From: Mycoplasma yeatsii
GTDB lineage: Bacteria; Bacillota_I; Bacilli_A; Mycoplasmatales; Mycoplasmataceae
Strand: one strand, 5' to 3'
DNA length: 63,959 nucleotides
NCBI RefSeq assembly: GCF_030815295.1
Contig: NZ_JAUSWP010000006.1
Shown here: piece after piece, positions 40,764 to 52,410 of the stretch
How the letters are laid out: every line of letters begins with the position of its first letter
Numbering within the stretch: position 1 is the first letter of the stretch
Notes under the pieces: model-generated
The model's input: the letters and a program-made list of their open reading frames with translations, nothing else
Database searches by the model: none
Told to the model about the DNA's origin: nothing
Made by a program: the position numbers and the translations under genes

Positions 40764-43700
40764 TTACTCTGGTATTGGTTGTTTATAAAAAGAAATATTA
40801 AGATGGTTATACAATATTGTTGGTATTATATGAAATAATCTAAAAAAAGTAGTTTTTGCGTATTGAGAGCCCGTTCCAAAGGATACAAAGTTTTGTATGC
40901 TAGATAAATTTCATCTTCCTATGTATCTTGCATATTTAGTTGCCGAATAAAACATGAAACTCATATCTCTAACTTTTGATACATCCCAATCCCCTATATA
41001 ATGATCAAAATTTTCTGCAAAAGCAAACATTCGACTCATATTGGTTACCTTAGAAGTATCTCAACTGTTTAGTGGTCGATCAAATTCTTTTGCCCTTTCA
41101 AACATTCGACTCATATCAGTTACATTTGAAGTGTCTCAACTATTTATGTTTTGGTTAAATCTTTCTGCCCCTTGAAACATTCGACTCATATTAGTTACAT
41201 TTGAAGTATCTCAATTAGATATGTCTATATTAAAACCCCTTGCGTTTTCAAACATTCCACTCATATCAGTTACTTTAGAAGTATTTCATTTTTCAACACC
41301 TTTATAGGTAAAATAATTTGTGCTATTAGTTTTAAAAGCGTCTTTTAAACTTGTTATAAAAGATGGTAAAACTTCAGGAACTCCAGTCACTGGCTCAATA
41401 TTCATTATTTGTCATTCACCTTCTATGTTTTTAAAGAACCCAATTCTTTCTAAATCATAATATGATACGATAAAACCGCCATCTCTATCGTAGAGATTTG
41501 TCAAACCAAATTCCACATTAATTTCTCCAATGAAATATTTATTTTTACCCGCTTTTCCTCTGATTCTTGCATCTTTACCATTAACATCTATATTTAAATC
41601 ATTCAAACTAAAATTTCAATTATTTTGAATATTTAACGCTCTTAATACAGAACTTGATATAGACTCTCTACCATCATTGTCTAACACACCTAAATAACTT
41701 TTGGTAACTTTTAATCACGATTTTAAATTAACTTGGATTGAACCTTGATAGCTTGGATGATTAATAACTGTAATCGTTGCAACGTTATCATTTACTACAA
41801 CTTTTAACTGGCTACGGGTAATTTTATGTAAATTTAATCTAGTAGAATTCAATAGAATAAAGCGATTTAATACACTTTGCTGATCATTATTTTTAAGATT
41901 GTTCACTTCTTTTACAATACCTGAAATTGAACTAAATTGATTTTTAACTGTTAAATTAATAGTGATTGAACCTTGATAATTTTTATTTCCAGTTAAAGTA
42001 ATTTTTGCAGTATTACCACTAACTTCAACTTGTAATTGATCACGAGTAATTTTTACATTTTCTTGAGCAAATAAAGTTTGGTTTAACTGAATAAATCTAT
42101 CTAAAACAGTATCAACACTATTATTTGTTAATTGATCAACATTTCTATTTAAATTTCTTAGAGTTGAAAATTGCGGAATTACACTTAAATTAACTTGAAC
42201 TGATCCTTGGTAATTTGCATGATTAATAACTGTGATAGTTGTTCTAATAGTTGTATTGTTAATATTTACTTCAAGTTTTAATTTGTTTTTTGTAATATTA
42301 AGTGGTTTTAATACTTGTTCATTTAATTCATAAAACCTATTTAAAACTGTTGATGGCTCCTCATTAATTAATTGGTTGATATTTGTATTAAGATTTCTAA
42401 TTGTATCAAATTGTTTTTTGACAGTTAAATTAACTTCAACTGATCCTTGATAATTTTTATTTCCAGTTAAAGTAATTTTTGCAGTGTTTTGAGTGACAAC
42501 AACTTGTAATTGATCACGAGTAATTTGTACATTTTCTTGAGCAAATAAAGTTTTGTTTAATTCCATAAAACGGTTTAAAACAGTATTTGAGCTGTTATCA
42601 GTTAATTGATCAACATTTCTATTTAAATTTCTTAGAGTTGAAAATTGAGGTATCACACTTAAATTAATAGTAATTGATCCTTGATAATCAGTGTGATTTT
42701 GAATTGAAACTGTTGCAGTGTTATTTGAAACAACAACTTTTAAATTATTTTTTGTAATGTTAAATGGTTTTAATATTTGTTGGTTTAATTCAAAGAATCT
42801 ATTTAAAACAGTTGATGAGTTAGTATCAACTAATTGATTAATGTCTTTTTGTAAGTTTTGGATTGTATCAAATTGTTTTTTGACAGTTAAATTAATAGTG
42901 ATTGATCCTTGATAATTTTTATTTCCAATTAAAGTAATTTTTGCAGTATTATCATTTACTTGAACTTGTAATTGATCACGAGTAATTTTTACATTTTCTT
43001 GAGCAAATAAGGTTTGGTTTAACTGAATAAATCTATCTAAAACAGTATTTGAGCTGTTATCAGTTAATTGATCAACATTTCTATTTAAATTTCTTAGAGT
43101 TGAAAATTGAGGTATCACACTTAAATTAATAGTAATTGATCCTTGATAATCAGTGTGATTTTGAATTGAAACTGTTGCAGTGTTATTTGAAACAATAACT
43201 TTTAAATTATTTTTTGTAATGTTAAATGGTTTTAAAGTTTGTTGGTTTAATTCAAAGAATCTATTTAAAACAGTTTGTGAATTAGTATCAACTAATTGGT
43301 TGATGTCTTTTTGTAAGTTTTGGATTGTATCAAATTGTTTTTTGACAGTTAAATTAATAGTGATTGATCCTTGATAATTTTTATTTCCAGTTAAAGTAAT
43401 TTTTGCAGTGTTTTGAGTGACAACAACTTGTAATTGATCACGAGTAATTTGTACATTTTCTTGAGCAAATAAAGTTTTGTTTAATTCCATAAAACGGTTT
43501 AAAACAGTATTTGAGCTGTTATCAGTTAATTGATCAACGTTTGTTTTTAAACCTGAAAGTGTTGAAAATTGAGGTATCACACTTAAATTAATAGTAATTG
43601 ATCCTTGATAATCAGTGTGATTTTGAATTGAAACTGTTCCAGTGTTATTTTCAACAATAACTTTTAAATTATTTTTTGTAATGTTAAATGGTTTTAAAGT

Positions 43701-45122
43701 TTGTTGGTTTAATTCAAAGAATCTATTTAAAACATTTGTTGAGTTAGTATCAACCAATTGGTTAATGTCTTTTTGTAAGTTTTGGATTGTATCAAATTGT
43801 TTTTTGACAGTTAAATTAACTTCAACTGATCCTTGATAATTTTTATTTCCAGTTAAAGTAATTTTTGCAGTGTTTTGAGTGACAACAACTTGTAATTGAT
43901 CACGAGTAATTTGTACATTTTCTCTTTCAAATGAAGTTTTGTTTAATTCCATAAAACGGTTTAAAACAGTATTTGAGCTGTTATCAGTTAATTGATCAAC
44001 ATTTCTATTTAAATTTCTTAGAGTTGAAAATTGAGGTATCACACTTAAATTAATAGTAATTGATCCTTGATAATCAGTGTGATTTTGAATTGAAACTGTT
44101 GCAGTGTTATTTTCAACAATAACTTTTAAATTATTTTTTGTAATGTTAAATGGTTTTAAAGTTTGTTGGTTTAATTCAAAGAATCTATTTAAAACATTTG
44201 TTGAGTTAGTATCAACTAATTGGTTAATGTCTTTTTGTAAGTTTTGGATTGTATCAAATTGTTTTTTGACAGTTAAATTAATAGTGATTGATCCTTGATA
44301 ATTTTTATTTCCAGTTAAAGTAATTTTTGCAGTGTTTTGAGTGACAACAACTTGTAGTTGATCACGAGTAATTTGTACATTTTCTTGAGAAAATAAACTT
44401 TGGTTTAACTCATAAAATCTAGTTAAAACAGTATTAGCTTGAGTATCTACAAGCTCATTTACTTCTTTTACGATACCACCAATAGTGTCAAACTCTGGCG
44501 ATTGATATCTAAAATCAATTTGTCCAGAATAATAAATAGAATCATCTTTTGCTTTAATAGTTACGATTCTTGATTGTTGATTAATATTTATTTCAAATTT
44601 TTCAGAAAACTTTTCATAGTTAAGATCATCATAAAACTTTTTAACATTTAAGATGTCTCTTTCAATTATTCTATCAACAACTTTCTGTTCATCAATAACG
44701 TTAAAAACACCAAGATCTCTATCTTCGTCTTTTACTCTGCTAGAAATATCTGGTTTTTTAAATTTTATTTCTACCGAACCTCTAACCACTTTACTATCAC
44801 TTTTAGCGGTAATTGTTACACTAGGATTATTTTTATTAAACTCCATTGTAACTTCTTTAGATTCGATTTTTGTATCAGATTTGCTTGTTCCTAAAATAAC
44901 ACGTAAGTTATTTTTATGTTCTAAGATTTTTTCTTTATTTTCAGTATACAAAATACCTAAAAGACGTTTATCTTCAGGAATTTCCTTGCTAAGGTCAATC
45001 ATTCTTGAATCTGTTTTTTTCTTATTTTGTAATACTTCTACAGCTAGTGCACCTATAAAACTAAAACAAATTCCTAGCCCTGCAATAGCGACTCAAATTT
45101 TACTTTTTCTCTTTTTTTCCAT
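40764..45122 (-). CDS. Giant repeat surface protein with C-terminal DUF285
   Basis: A 1452-residue protein. Residues about 9-25 form a hydrophobic signal anchor (IWVAIAGLGICFSFIGAL); its Cys is not in a good lipobox. About 15 beta-rich modules of 70-80 residues follow. Modules 3 to 13 alternate two subtypes (A: ENVQITRDQLQVVV, ending VKKQF; B: FNITKNNLKVIV, ending VIPQF), giving a tandem array with a 462-bp period and near-identical copies. The end holds about four DUF285 repeats (WDTSNVTNMSRMF type) and a hydrophobic, non-repeat tail. Trp codons are TGA; one falls at the end of the array (41714) and splits the frame. The start at 45122 is chosen for AGG eight bases upstream and the signal anchor. 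A rod-like surface adhesin or antigen is likely; the function is not established. Confidence 0.85.
41940..44450 (-). repeat. Tandem 462-bp coding repeat array
   Basis: Pairs of subtype A and B modules recur with a period of 462 bp (154 codons). The same opposite-strand short ORF recurs at 43180, 43642 and 44104, each 462 bp apart. Copies are nearly identical over long stretches, so copy number should change by recombination. Confidence 0.85.
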
Positions 45123-45162
45123 ACCCAAAACCTACTTTTTCTCTTTTTTTGCATTCTCTAAA

Positions 45163-45190
45163 ATTTTACTTTTTTTTTTTTTTTGTAAAG
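45163..45190 (-). promoter_or_regulatory. Putative promoter with A15 spacer tract
   Basis: Reading the minus strand, TTTACA, then A14 and G, then TAAAAT (15-bp spacer); or TTGCTT with 19 bp to the same TAAAAT. The tract is T15 on the plus strand at 45170-45184. Neither spacing is ideal; gain or loss of about two A residues would give 17. Confidence 0.5.
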
Positions 45191-45244
45191 CAAGTTGAGA
45201 AAAGGTGTGGTTGGAAGCGAATCTTAATTTATAAATAGTTAATA

Positions 45245-45276
45245 TAAAAAAATAAAAAGCATTTTTCAATGCTTTT
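45245..45276 (-). terminator. nusG terminator
   Basis: AAAAGCATT (45255-45263), loop TTTC, AATGCTTTT (45268-45276), then T5 and T7 on the minus strand. Confidence 0.85.
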
Positions 45277-45282
45277 AAATTA

Positions 45283-45912
45283 TTAATATTCTTTAATTGG
45301 TTCAACATTTTTAAATGAAATTTCTAAAACTGTTCATCTACCAAACATTTCAATAGTAACAAATGCAACACCTTTTGAATAATCCATGTCTTTAACTTTT
45401 CCTTCTTCACCTTCATGAAGACCGGTTTTAATTCTAACAACATCTCCAACTTTAAAGTCAGCTGTAAATAAAGGTTTTTTAGCAACAGCTTCATTTTTAA
45501 CTTTTTCAACAACTTTTTCTTCTTTTTCAATAACTGTATCTGGTAATAACATTTTTAAAGTTTCTTCAGTTGTTAAAGGAGAAGGTTTAGCTCCACGTCC
45601 ACTTGAACCGATAAATCCAGTTACTCCTGGAGTATTTCTAATTAAGAATCATGCTCTTTCACTCATAATCATATTTATAAAAATATAACCAGGGAATTTA
45701 TTTTTTTCAGTTTCTTTTCCAGATTTTGTTGTTACTAATCCTTTTGAGATTTTAATATGAAAGATTTCATCTTCAATGTTTGCAGATTTAATTTTTTGTA
45801 ATAAGTCAGCTGAAACTTTTTCTTCATGTCCTGTTTGACAACTAATTACAAATCATTGACCTTTAGCAGTTAATATTTCATCTTCTAATTTTCTTATTTC
45901 TTCGTTTGTCAT
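45283..45912 (-). CDS. nusG: Transcription elongation/antitermination factor NusG
   Basis: A 209-residue NusG that binds RNA polymerase and links it to the ribosome. The NGN domain includes GQWFVISCQTGHEEKV near residue 18 and FPGYIFINM near 73. The C-terminal KOW domain holds FKVGDVVRIKTGLHEGEEGK near 145-165. Between them is an acidic-basic linker (EKEEKVVEKVKNE) that lengthens the protein. Trp TGA codons occur in the NGN domain. It is last of the rpmG-secE-nusG unit. AGGTAAGGAT precedes the ATG. Confidence 0.95.
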
Positions 45913-45933
45913 AATCTATTATCCTTACCTTTA

Positions 45934-46269
45934 TTAAAATACTTTAATCAATTGAAATAATTGTTGAATACCTAAATCTAAGCTATAAAATATAACCGCA
46001 AAAATAAGCATAAATAAAATAACGATTATAAATTTTTTACTTAAACTATCTGTTCCTGATCATTTAATTTTAGAAATTTCTTTAACCATTTTTATAGGAA
46101 ATTCTTTAAACATTAATTTAAAGTCCTTTGGTTCTTTTTCTTTTTTAACTTTTAATTTCTTTTTAGTTTGTTTTGAAATTTTAATTTTAGAATTTGAAGT
46201 AGTAGAAGTTAAATTGCTATTGTCAATTACATTAGTCTCAACATTAGTTTTATTTAAATCTTTATCCAT
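45934..46269 (-). CDS. secE: Preprotein translocase subunit SecE
   Basis: SecE (111 residues) stabilises SecY in the translocon. A long Ser/Thr/Lys-rich, probably disordered N-terminus (residues 1-50) precedes a single transmembrane helix near residues 78-98 (FIIVILFMLIFAVIFYSL), with the typical amphipathic FPIKMVKEISKIKW in front. The ATG overlaps the rpmG stop (TAATG). Position next to nusG supports the call, since the sequence is short and diverged. Confidence 0.9.
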
Positions 46270-46430
46270 TATCTTGTTTCCTTGTGTAGTGTATGTCTAG
46301 TGCAATTTGCACAATATTTTTTAAGTTGTAATCTTTCTTTTTGAGTTAATGTAGATTTATTAACTTGATAATTTCTATTTAAACACTCTTCACAAACTAA
46401 TGTTATTTTTCTTTTAACTTGTTTAGACAT
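46269..46430 (-). CDS. rpmG: 50S ribosomal protein L33, zinc type
   Basis: A 53-residue L33 with four zinc-ligand Cys residues in CEEC and CANC, so the C+ form. VKRKITLVCEECLNRNY and KYCANCTRHTLHKETR are typical. It is too short for many ORF finders. The ATG follows AGGGAGAAGTG. It starts the rpmG-secE-nusG unit. Confidence 0.95.
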   Translation of the reverse strand: MSKQVKRKITLVCEECLNRNYQVNKSTLTQKERLQLKKYCANCTRHTLHKETR

Positions 46431-46491
46431 AAACACTTCTCCCTACTTTTTCATTCATATATATTATATATAATAATGTCAATTTAACAAC

Positions 46492-47229
46492 TTAAGATAA
46501 TTTTTCTAGCTTATTTGCTATCTCATAACAAATAATAGAACTAGCTACACTTGCATTAAATGAATCAATTGTTTTATTTGAAGGTATATAAATATTTACA
46601 TCACTATTTTTAGTAACTAAACTACTTACACCTTTTTGTTCATTACCAATTACTAAAACTGTTTTATTAGCAAAATTTACTTTTCTCATATCAACTGAAT
46701 CACTATTTAAATTTGTTGAATAAACTCAGAAATTATTATCTTTTAATTGACTTATAGCATTACTTAAATTGTTAACTTTACAAATTTTAATATCATAAGC
46801 TGTTCCACTACTTGTTTTTACAACTGTTGGATTAACTTGAACTTGTTTTCTATCTAAAATAACAATTCCATCCACTCCAAGTAAAACTGCACTTCTAATA
46901 ATCGCACCGAAGTTATATGAGTCATGAATTTGATCTAACATTAAAATAAATGATTTTTCTTGTTGATTTACAAAATCTAATAACTCAGAAAAAGGTGTGT
47001 AATTAAACTCTTTAATTTCAGCTACAATACCTTGGTGATTAACATATTCATCAAACATTTTTTCTAATTTTTGATCAGTTGATTTAATCACTTGAATTTT
47101 ACTTTTATTTAAATTAATTGAATTTAAATAACTTAAATCTTTTGTTCAAATAGTTTTAACCATGTTTTGATGTTTATTTAAAAACTCTAAAACTACATGT
47201 CTACCATAAATTAAATTTTTCTTTTCCAT
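46492..47229 (-). CDS. rlmB: TrmH/SpoU-family RNA 2'-O-methyltransferase
   Basis: A 245-residue SAM-dependent ribose methyltransferase of the SpoU/TrmH (SPOUT knot) class, best matching RlmB, which modifies 23S rRNA G2251. Motif 1 reads DSYNFGAIIRSAVLLGVDGI near residue 110, motif 2 LVIGNEQKGVS near 195, and motif 3 IYIPSNKTIDSFNASVASSI near 214. The N-terminal segment LIYGRHVVLEFL is the usual substrate-binding start. Two TGA Trp codons split the frame. It lies 3 bp downstream of cysS. The exact target is inferred from the family. Confidence 0.88.
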
Positions 47230-47232
47230 TGA

Positions 47233-48555
47233 TTAAAGAATTCCTTTTTTAACTAATTGTTCTCTTAATTGATCTGCACTAGTGAAATCTTTTTGTTGAA
47301 CTTTTTCTTTTCATTGTAAATACAATTGTTTATCTTGATCATTAATTTTGTAATTAAATATATCTTGACTAAATCCTAAAGTATTTAAAATATGGATTAA
47401 TGAACCAACTAAAATCTCAATTTCTTGATTTGAACTAATGTTTTTATTTATATCTTTTATGATTGATTCAATTAAAGATAATACCATTGCTGTGTTTAAA
47501 TCGTCTTGCATATACTGGTTAAATTTATCAACATACTCTGATTGACTTACAACATTAACTTCTTTATTCATAACAACTGATCAATCAATAATTTTTTTAG
47601 AAAGATTTTTTAATTTATCTAAGAACTTATTTGCTTGATGAATTATATCTTTATTTATATTTAATGGTAAACGATAGTGTGATGATAAAAAGATTCATCT
47701 TAAAGTATTAGGGTTATGTTCTTTTACAAAGTCTTTAACTAAAATAACATTTCCTAATGATTTAGACATTTTTTCATCTTCAATTTGTAAATGCCCATTA
47801 TGCATTCAAATATTTGCAAGTTCTTTATTTCTTAATGCTATAAATTGAATTCTTTCATTTTCATGATGAGGGAATTTTAAATCAATTCCACCAGCATGTA
47901 TATCAATAGTTTGATTATTAAAAAACTCATCAATTAATAAAACGCATTCAGTATGTCAACCAGGACGTCCTAATCCAAATGGTGATTCTCATCTAACACC
48001 AACATCAGTTTTTTTTCATAAAGTAAAATCTAGTGGGTTTTTCTTTTTAGAATCAATTTCTACTCTTTCTCCAGCAATTAATTCATTAAGTTTAAATCCT
48101 GAAAGTTTAGAGTATTGTTGTTCATATTTACTAATATCAAAATAAACATCACCATCAACAACATAAGCTGAATTATCATCAACCAATTGTTTAATAAAAT
48201 CAATCATCCCATTCATTTTTAAACTAATTGGAATTAAAGTATCTGGATGATTAACATTTAAAGAAGTTAAATCATCTAAATATGCTTTAGTATATCTTTC
48301 TGATAATTCTTTTTCTGTTGTTTTTTCTTCTAAAGCTTTTGCAATTATTTTGTCATCTACATCAGTTACATTTTGTAAAAAATTAACTTTATAATTTAAA
48401 CTTCTTAAAAAACGCACAAAAACATCCATTAATATAGATGGTCTTGCGTTTCCTATATGAATAAAGTTATAAACTGTAGGCCCACAACAATAAAGAGTAA
48501 TTTCTTTTTTATCTAAGTTTTTTAATTGTTTTGATAATGAATCATAAATTTTCAT
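47233..48555 (-). CDS. cysS: Cysteinyl-tRNA synthetase
   Basis: Class I synthetase (440 residues) charging tRNA-Cys. The zinc Cys and HIGH-type motif occur together in YCCGPTVYNFIHIGNARP near residue 22, with HIGN in place of HIGH. The KMSKS loop reads EKMSKSLGNVI near residue 263. The C-terminal end is a short helical anticodon-binding region. TGA Trp codons are frequent between 47572 and 48015. A gene for a 2'-O-methyltransferase follows within 3 bp, the common cysS-rlmB pairing. Confidence 0.96.
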
Positions 48556-48578
48556 AAAATACCTACTCTCTATTATTT

Positions 48579-49529
48579 CTATCTTACTTTAATTAACGGT
48601 CTTAAAACTACATATACAGTAGTTAAAATAGTTGTGTTAAATAATAATTTTACAGGTACTTGAATCATTCTCAGAACAACCATTGTAATATAAGTATTTT
48701 CAGCTCCATTACTTCCATCATGTATCTGACCTGGAGTTAATATTTGATAATCTGCTCAAGCAGCTGATAAAACAGTCACTAAAATCTCAGTGATAATACA
48801 TAATAGTATGATCGGTAAAATAATGTTTAATCATCTATCTTTCTTTTTAATTTCTAAGACAAATGTTACTAAATAGATTAAAGCTAATGTTCCACCCATC
48901 ATACCTAAGAATAAGTTTGGAAATACAGCAGGATTTACTTTAATACCAAAAATTCTAGTATTATCAGGATTTAAATTTTGCATTCCCTTCATAATTCAAA
49001 ACATAAATGCAGCTGATAAAACTATAAACATAGTAATTAAACTTAAAGTAAATCATTTATTTTTTAATCTAAATGAGTATGCTGTCATTCCTGCTCAAAA
49101 ACCAAATGAGAAAGCTACAACTAAATAACCAATATGTATATATGAAGGTACAAACATTAACGTTAAAGCTTCGGTAACTATACCTACTATTAATCCAATA
49201 ATCGGACCAAATATCATACCCGTGATTTTGATCATAACCCCTTCAAAAGCAATCCTTATTGGAGGTAGTACTGTAATAGGAATCGTTAATGAAATAACCG
49301 TTGTTATAGAAACTGAAACAGCAACCATCATAGATATATATGTTATTTTTTTAGTATTAAATTTTATCTTTTCATTGTATACAAAACCATTTTTATAGTT
49401 TCTTATAAATCTTTTGGAGAATTGAAAAATAAAGTAGATGAAAATAGCAGACACTGTAACAATTAGTGAAAAATATGCTAAATTATGTGATTTAAGCAAA
49501 AGTTCTCTAAAACCATTTAATGCTTCCAT
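48579..49529 (-). CDS. ECF transporter S component
   Basis: A 316-residue integral membrane protein with an extra N-terminal transmembrane segment (residues 15-40) and then the S-component fold of about six helices. The core motif IKITGMIFGPIIGLIVGIVTEAL resembles folate/queuosine/pantothenate-type S components; the substrate is not determined. The start at 49529 uses AAGGTGG eight bases before the ATG; two in-frame upstream starts (49535, 49541) are possible. It is upstream of cysS. It would share the ECF A and T components with the FolT-like protein. Confidence 0.72.
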
Positions 49530-49572
49530 TCTCATCACCACCTTACTATATATCTATTATATTTATATCTTA

Positions 49573-49603
49573 AAAGTGTGGAATATATAAATTACCACAC
49601 TTT
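49573..49603 (-). terminator. Hairpin after the lipoprotein gene
   Basis: AAAGTGTGG (49573-49581) pairs with CCACACTTT (49595-49603) across a 13-nt AT loop. The T run on the minus strand is short (TTTTAAG). Same arm sequence as the terminator at 3678. Confidence 0.5.
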
Positions 49604-49661
49604 AACGTTTAATTCATACCTTTATTATATTAAATAAAATAATGTTGTACTATTTTTTTGA

Positions 49662-50969
49662 TTATGACTTTGAAATTTCTAGTTCAATATCTTTAAATGA
49701 TGCAACATTTTCAGAATAATCTTTAGCATCTGAAAATCTATAACCAACAAAACTTCATCCAAAACTATTTGTATCAGTAGTTAATTTATTATCAAAAGCG
49801 TTAGCATTATTAAAAGTTGGAATAAACACTTTGTATAAGTTTTTGAAATCTACATTAAATACAAAATCTTTTTTCTCATTCTTACTATCTAAATAGTTAT
49901 ATGTTAATTGAAGTTTTAAACTATCTGATTCCTCTTTGTTTAAATAGTAAAAATCGTATTCTGAAGTAGGTCTTAAAGATTTTTTATCTTCAGATAAATT
50001 TCAGTTATATTTAAATTTATCTTTTTGTCCTTCTTCAGCAAGATTAATTTTTTCTTTAGCTTTTTTTGGAGTTAAATCTTTTGATGAGTAATTTAATTCT
50101 GGAGTTAAATTTCCAGTAACCATACCTTTATTTCCAATAATAGATGAACCATATGGATCTTTTGCACGGTTAGTTCCAAAAACAAATTCATTTACTTCAT
50201 TTTTATTTTCTTTATTATATGTAAGATCTCCAAGAATTCTATCTTTTACTTCTGTTAATTTGATTTCTTCACCTTGTTCAGTTGGTTTTTTACTTTTATC
50301 AATTGCAAATGTTGAGAAACTTGAACTTGATGATTTGATTTCTGAAATTAATTTAACAGATGAATACATATTATCATTTGAAGAATTAACAATTTGATTT
50401 AAGTTTGAAACAAATTCATCGTCTCATTTTTCAACTTTTTCTCAATCTTGTTTAACTGATCCTTTTCATTCTTTAGTTTTTCCTTCATTTGCTTTTCCAA
50501 ATTTTTTAAGTTCTAATAAACCTTTAATTGAAGAAATATGAGTATTTGAATCATCCATTAATTTATAGAATTCTTCTTGAGTCTTAGCTTCAAAATTAGC
50601 ATTTGATCATTGTCCTAAAATATTAGTCTTTTTATCTTTACCTTTAAAAATTTGATATGCATCATCTGCATCTCTTTTTTGAATAATGTTAGCATTTAAT
50701 AAATTTAAAACTCTTGTAACTAAATTTCCATAACCAGTAGCATCTAAAGAAGCTTGAAGATCTTTTTGTCATTCTTCTTTATTTTCTGAACTCTTAACTT
50801 CTTTTGCAACATATTTTTTTTGATCTTTATCTCAAACCATTTTATTAATAGTTAAGTTTTCATCATAAGTTCTTTTAACTTCTACTTCATTTTTACCACA
50901 TGAAACAACAGTTAGCCCGGGTATTATTGCTAATGTTGTTGACATCATAAGTGTTAATAATTTTTTCAC
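49662..50969 (-). CDS. Lipoprotein of unknown function
   Basis: A 435-residue predicted lipoprotein. The start is GTG 50969 with GGGAG before it. The signal peptide (KKLLTLMMSTTLAIIPGLT) ends in the lipobox VVSCG, with the lipidated Cys near residue 24. The mature part is Lys/Asp/Asn-rich, predicted helical, without repeats I recognise. An ATG five codons upstream is in a different frame and does not give a signal peptide. It may be a nutrient-binding or protective surface lipoprotein, but no family is evident. Confidence 0.78.
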
Positions 50970-51089
50970 TTTTCTTCATCTCCCAAACGTATAAATACTA
51001 TCTAATTATAACAAATTATCAAAGTATTATTCAAATCATTTTATTAACATAATCTCTATGTATTTTAGCAATAATAAAGATTAAAAATT

Positions 51090-52409
51090 TTAGTTTCAAT
51101 CCATAAATCTACCGTGATCTTTAATAAATCTTAACTCAACAGTTGTTGTTGCACCGTTTCTGTGTTTTGCAATTATTAATTCTGTTTTTTGTTTTTCTGA
51201 TTCACTTAGATCTTTATTATAGTAATCTTCACGATATAAGAATGCTACTAAATCTGCATCTTGTTCAATAGCTCCTGAATCACGTAAATCTGACATCATT
51301 GGACGTTTATCTTCTCTAGTTTCAGCACGACGACTTAATTGTGATAAACAAATAATAGGAATTTGAGTTTCTCTTGCAATTTGTTTTAACTGTCTTGAAA
51401 TTTCACTAACCTCATTTTGTCTATCTTTATAATTAGATCCTGCAATTAGTTGTAAATAATCAACAACACATAACTTAATATCGTGATCTCTTTTCATTTT
51501 GTATAACTTAGATCTAATTTGTTGAATAGTGATTCCTGGAGTTGGATCGATATAAATTGGAGTTTTATTAAGTTTATCTTTAGCTAGTAATAGATGTTCT
51601 CATTTTTGACGATCTAATCCTTTACCACTTCTTAAATTTCAAGAATCAATTGATGAGATTCTAGATAATAAACGTTGAGTTAATTGCTCAGCTGGCATTT
51701 CTAGAGAAAAGAAAGCAACAGGATAACCACTACTTGCAGCATTATAAGCTAAGTTTAATGAAAATGCAGTTTTACCAACACTCGGACGAGCAGCTAAAAT
51801 AATAAAATCAGATGATTGTCATCCACTAGTACATTTATCTAAACTTGAAAATCCACTAGGAACTCCAGTTAGTGAATCTGGTTTTGATTCTAATTCTCTA
51901 ATTTTATTAATAACTTTATTAGCAACCATTCCAATTGATTCAATTTCAAATTGTTTTGATTCTAAATCGATATCTAACAATCTTGTTTGAGCCATTTTTA
52001 GTAAGTCATCAATTTCTAATTCTCCGCTAGCTCTTTTTGCTTCTAATTCTTTAATAACATTGTTTAATTTTCTATCAATACTTAAGCGATGAATTCTATC
52101 AATATAAGATTCTAATCCTTCATCTGTTCAATATTGAGCAGCAATGTTAAAAATATAATCTTCTCCACCAGCATCTTTTAACATGTTTTTTGCATTTAAA
52201 AAATCAATAATCGAAATTGGAGATATTTCTTTTTGTTTAAGATTTAATTCTAAAATGGCTTGATAAATTAATTTACTTTTACCAAAGAAAAAATCTTCAG
52301 CTTGTAATCTACTAGTAATGTCAGCTAATGTGTTTGGATTACTAATTGCTGCTGATAAAACAAAATTTTCAGTATCTAATATTTGTTCAGTTGTTAATTC
52401 TTTTTTCAT
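51090..52409 (-). CDS. dnaB: Replicative DNA helicase
   Basis: Hexameric replication-fork helicase (439 residues), DnaB (DnaC in B. subtilis naming). The N-terminal DnaB domain starts ILDTENFVLSAAISNPN. The Walker A reads RPSVGKTAFSLNLAYNAA near residue 210, Walker B LCVVDYLQLIAG near 315, and the family motif DLRDSGAIEQDADLVAFLYR near 375. TGA Trp codons occur throughout. The ATG follows GGAAG and lies one base after the rplI stop, so translation is coupled. The pair rplI-dnaB is a common arrangement. Confidence 0.95.
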
Positions 52410-52410
52410 A

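Noticed and set aside
42100..44300. Regular 462-bp spacing as a CRISPR-like array
   Set aside because: The units are long, coding and in one frame, with no short repeat-spacer pattern and no cas genes.
45324..45530. Lys/Leu-rich 68-codon frame overlapping nusG
   Set aside because: It is an alternate frame of the nusG linker; the NusG frame carries the KOW domain.
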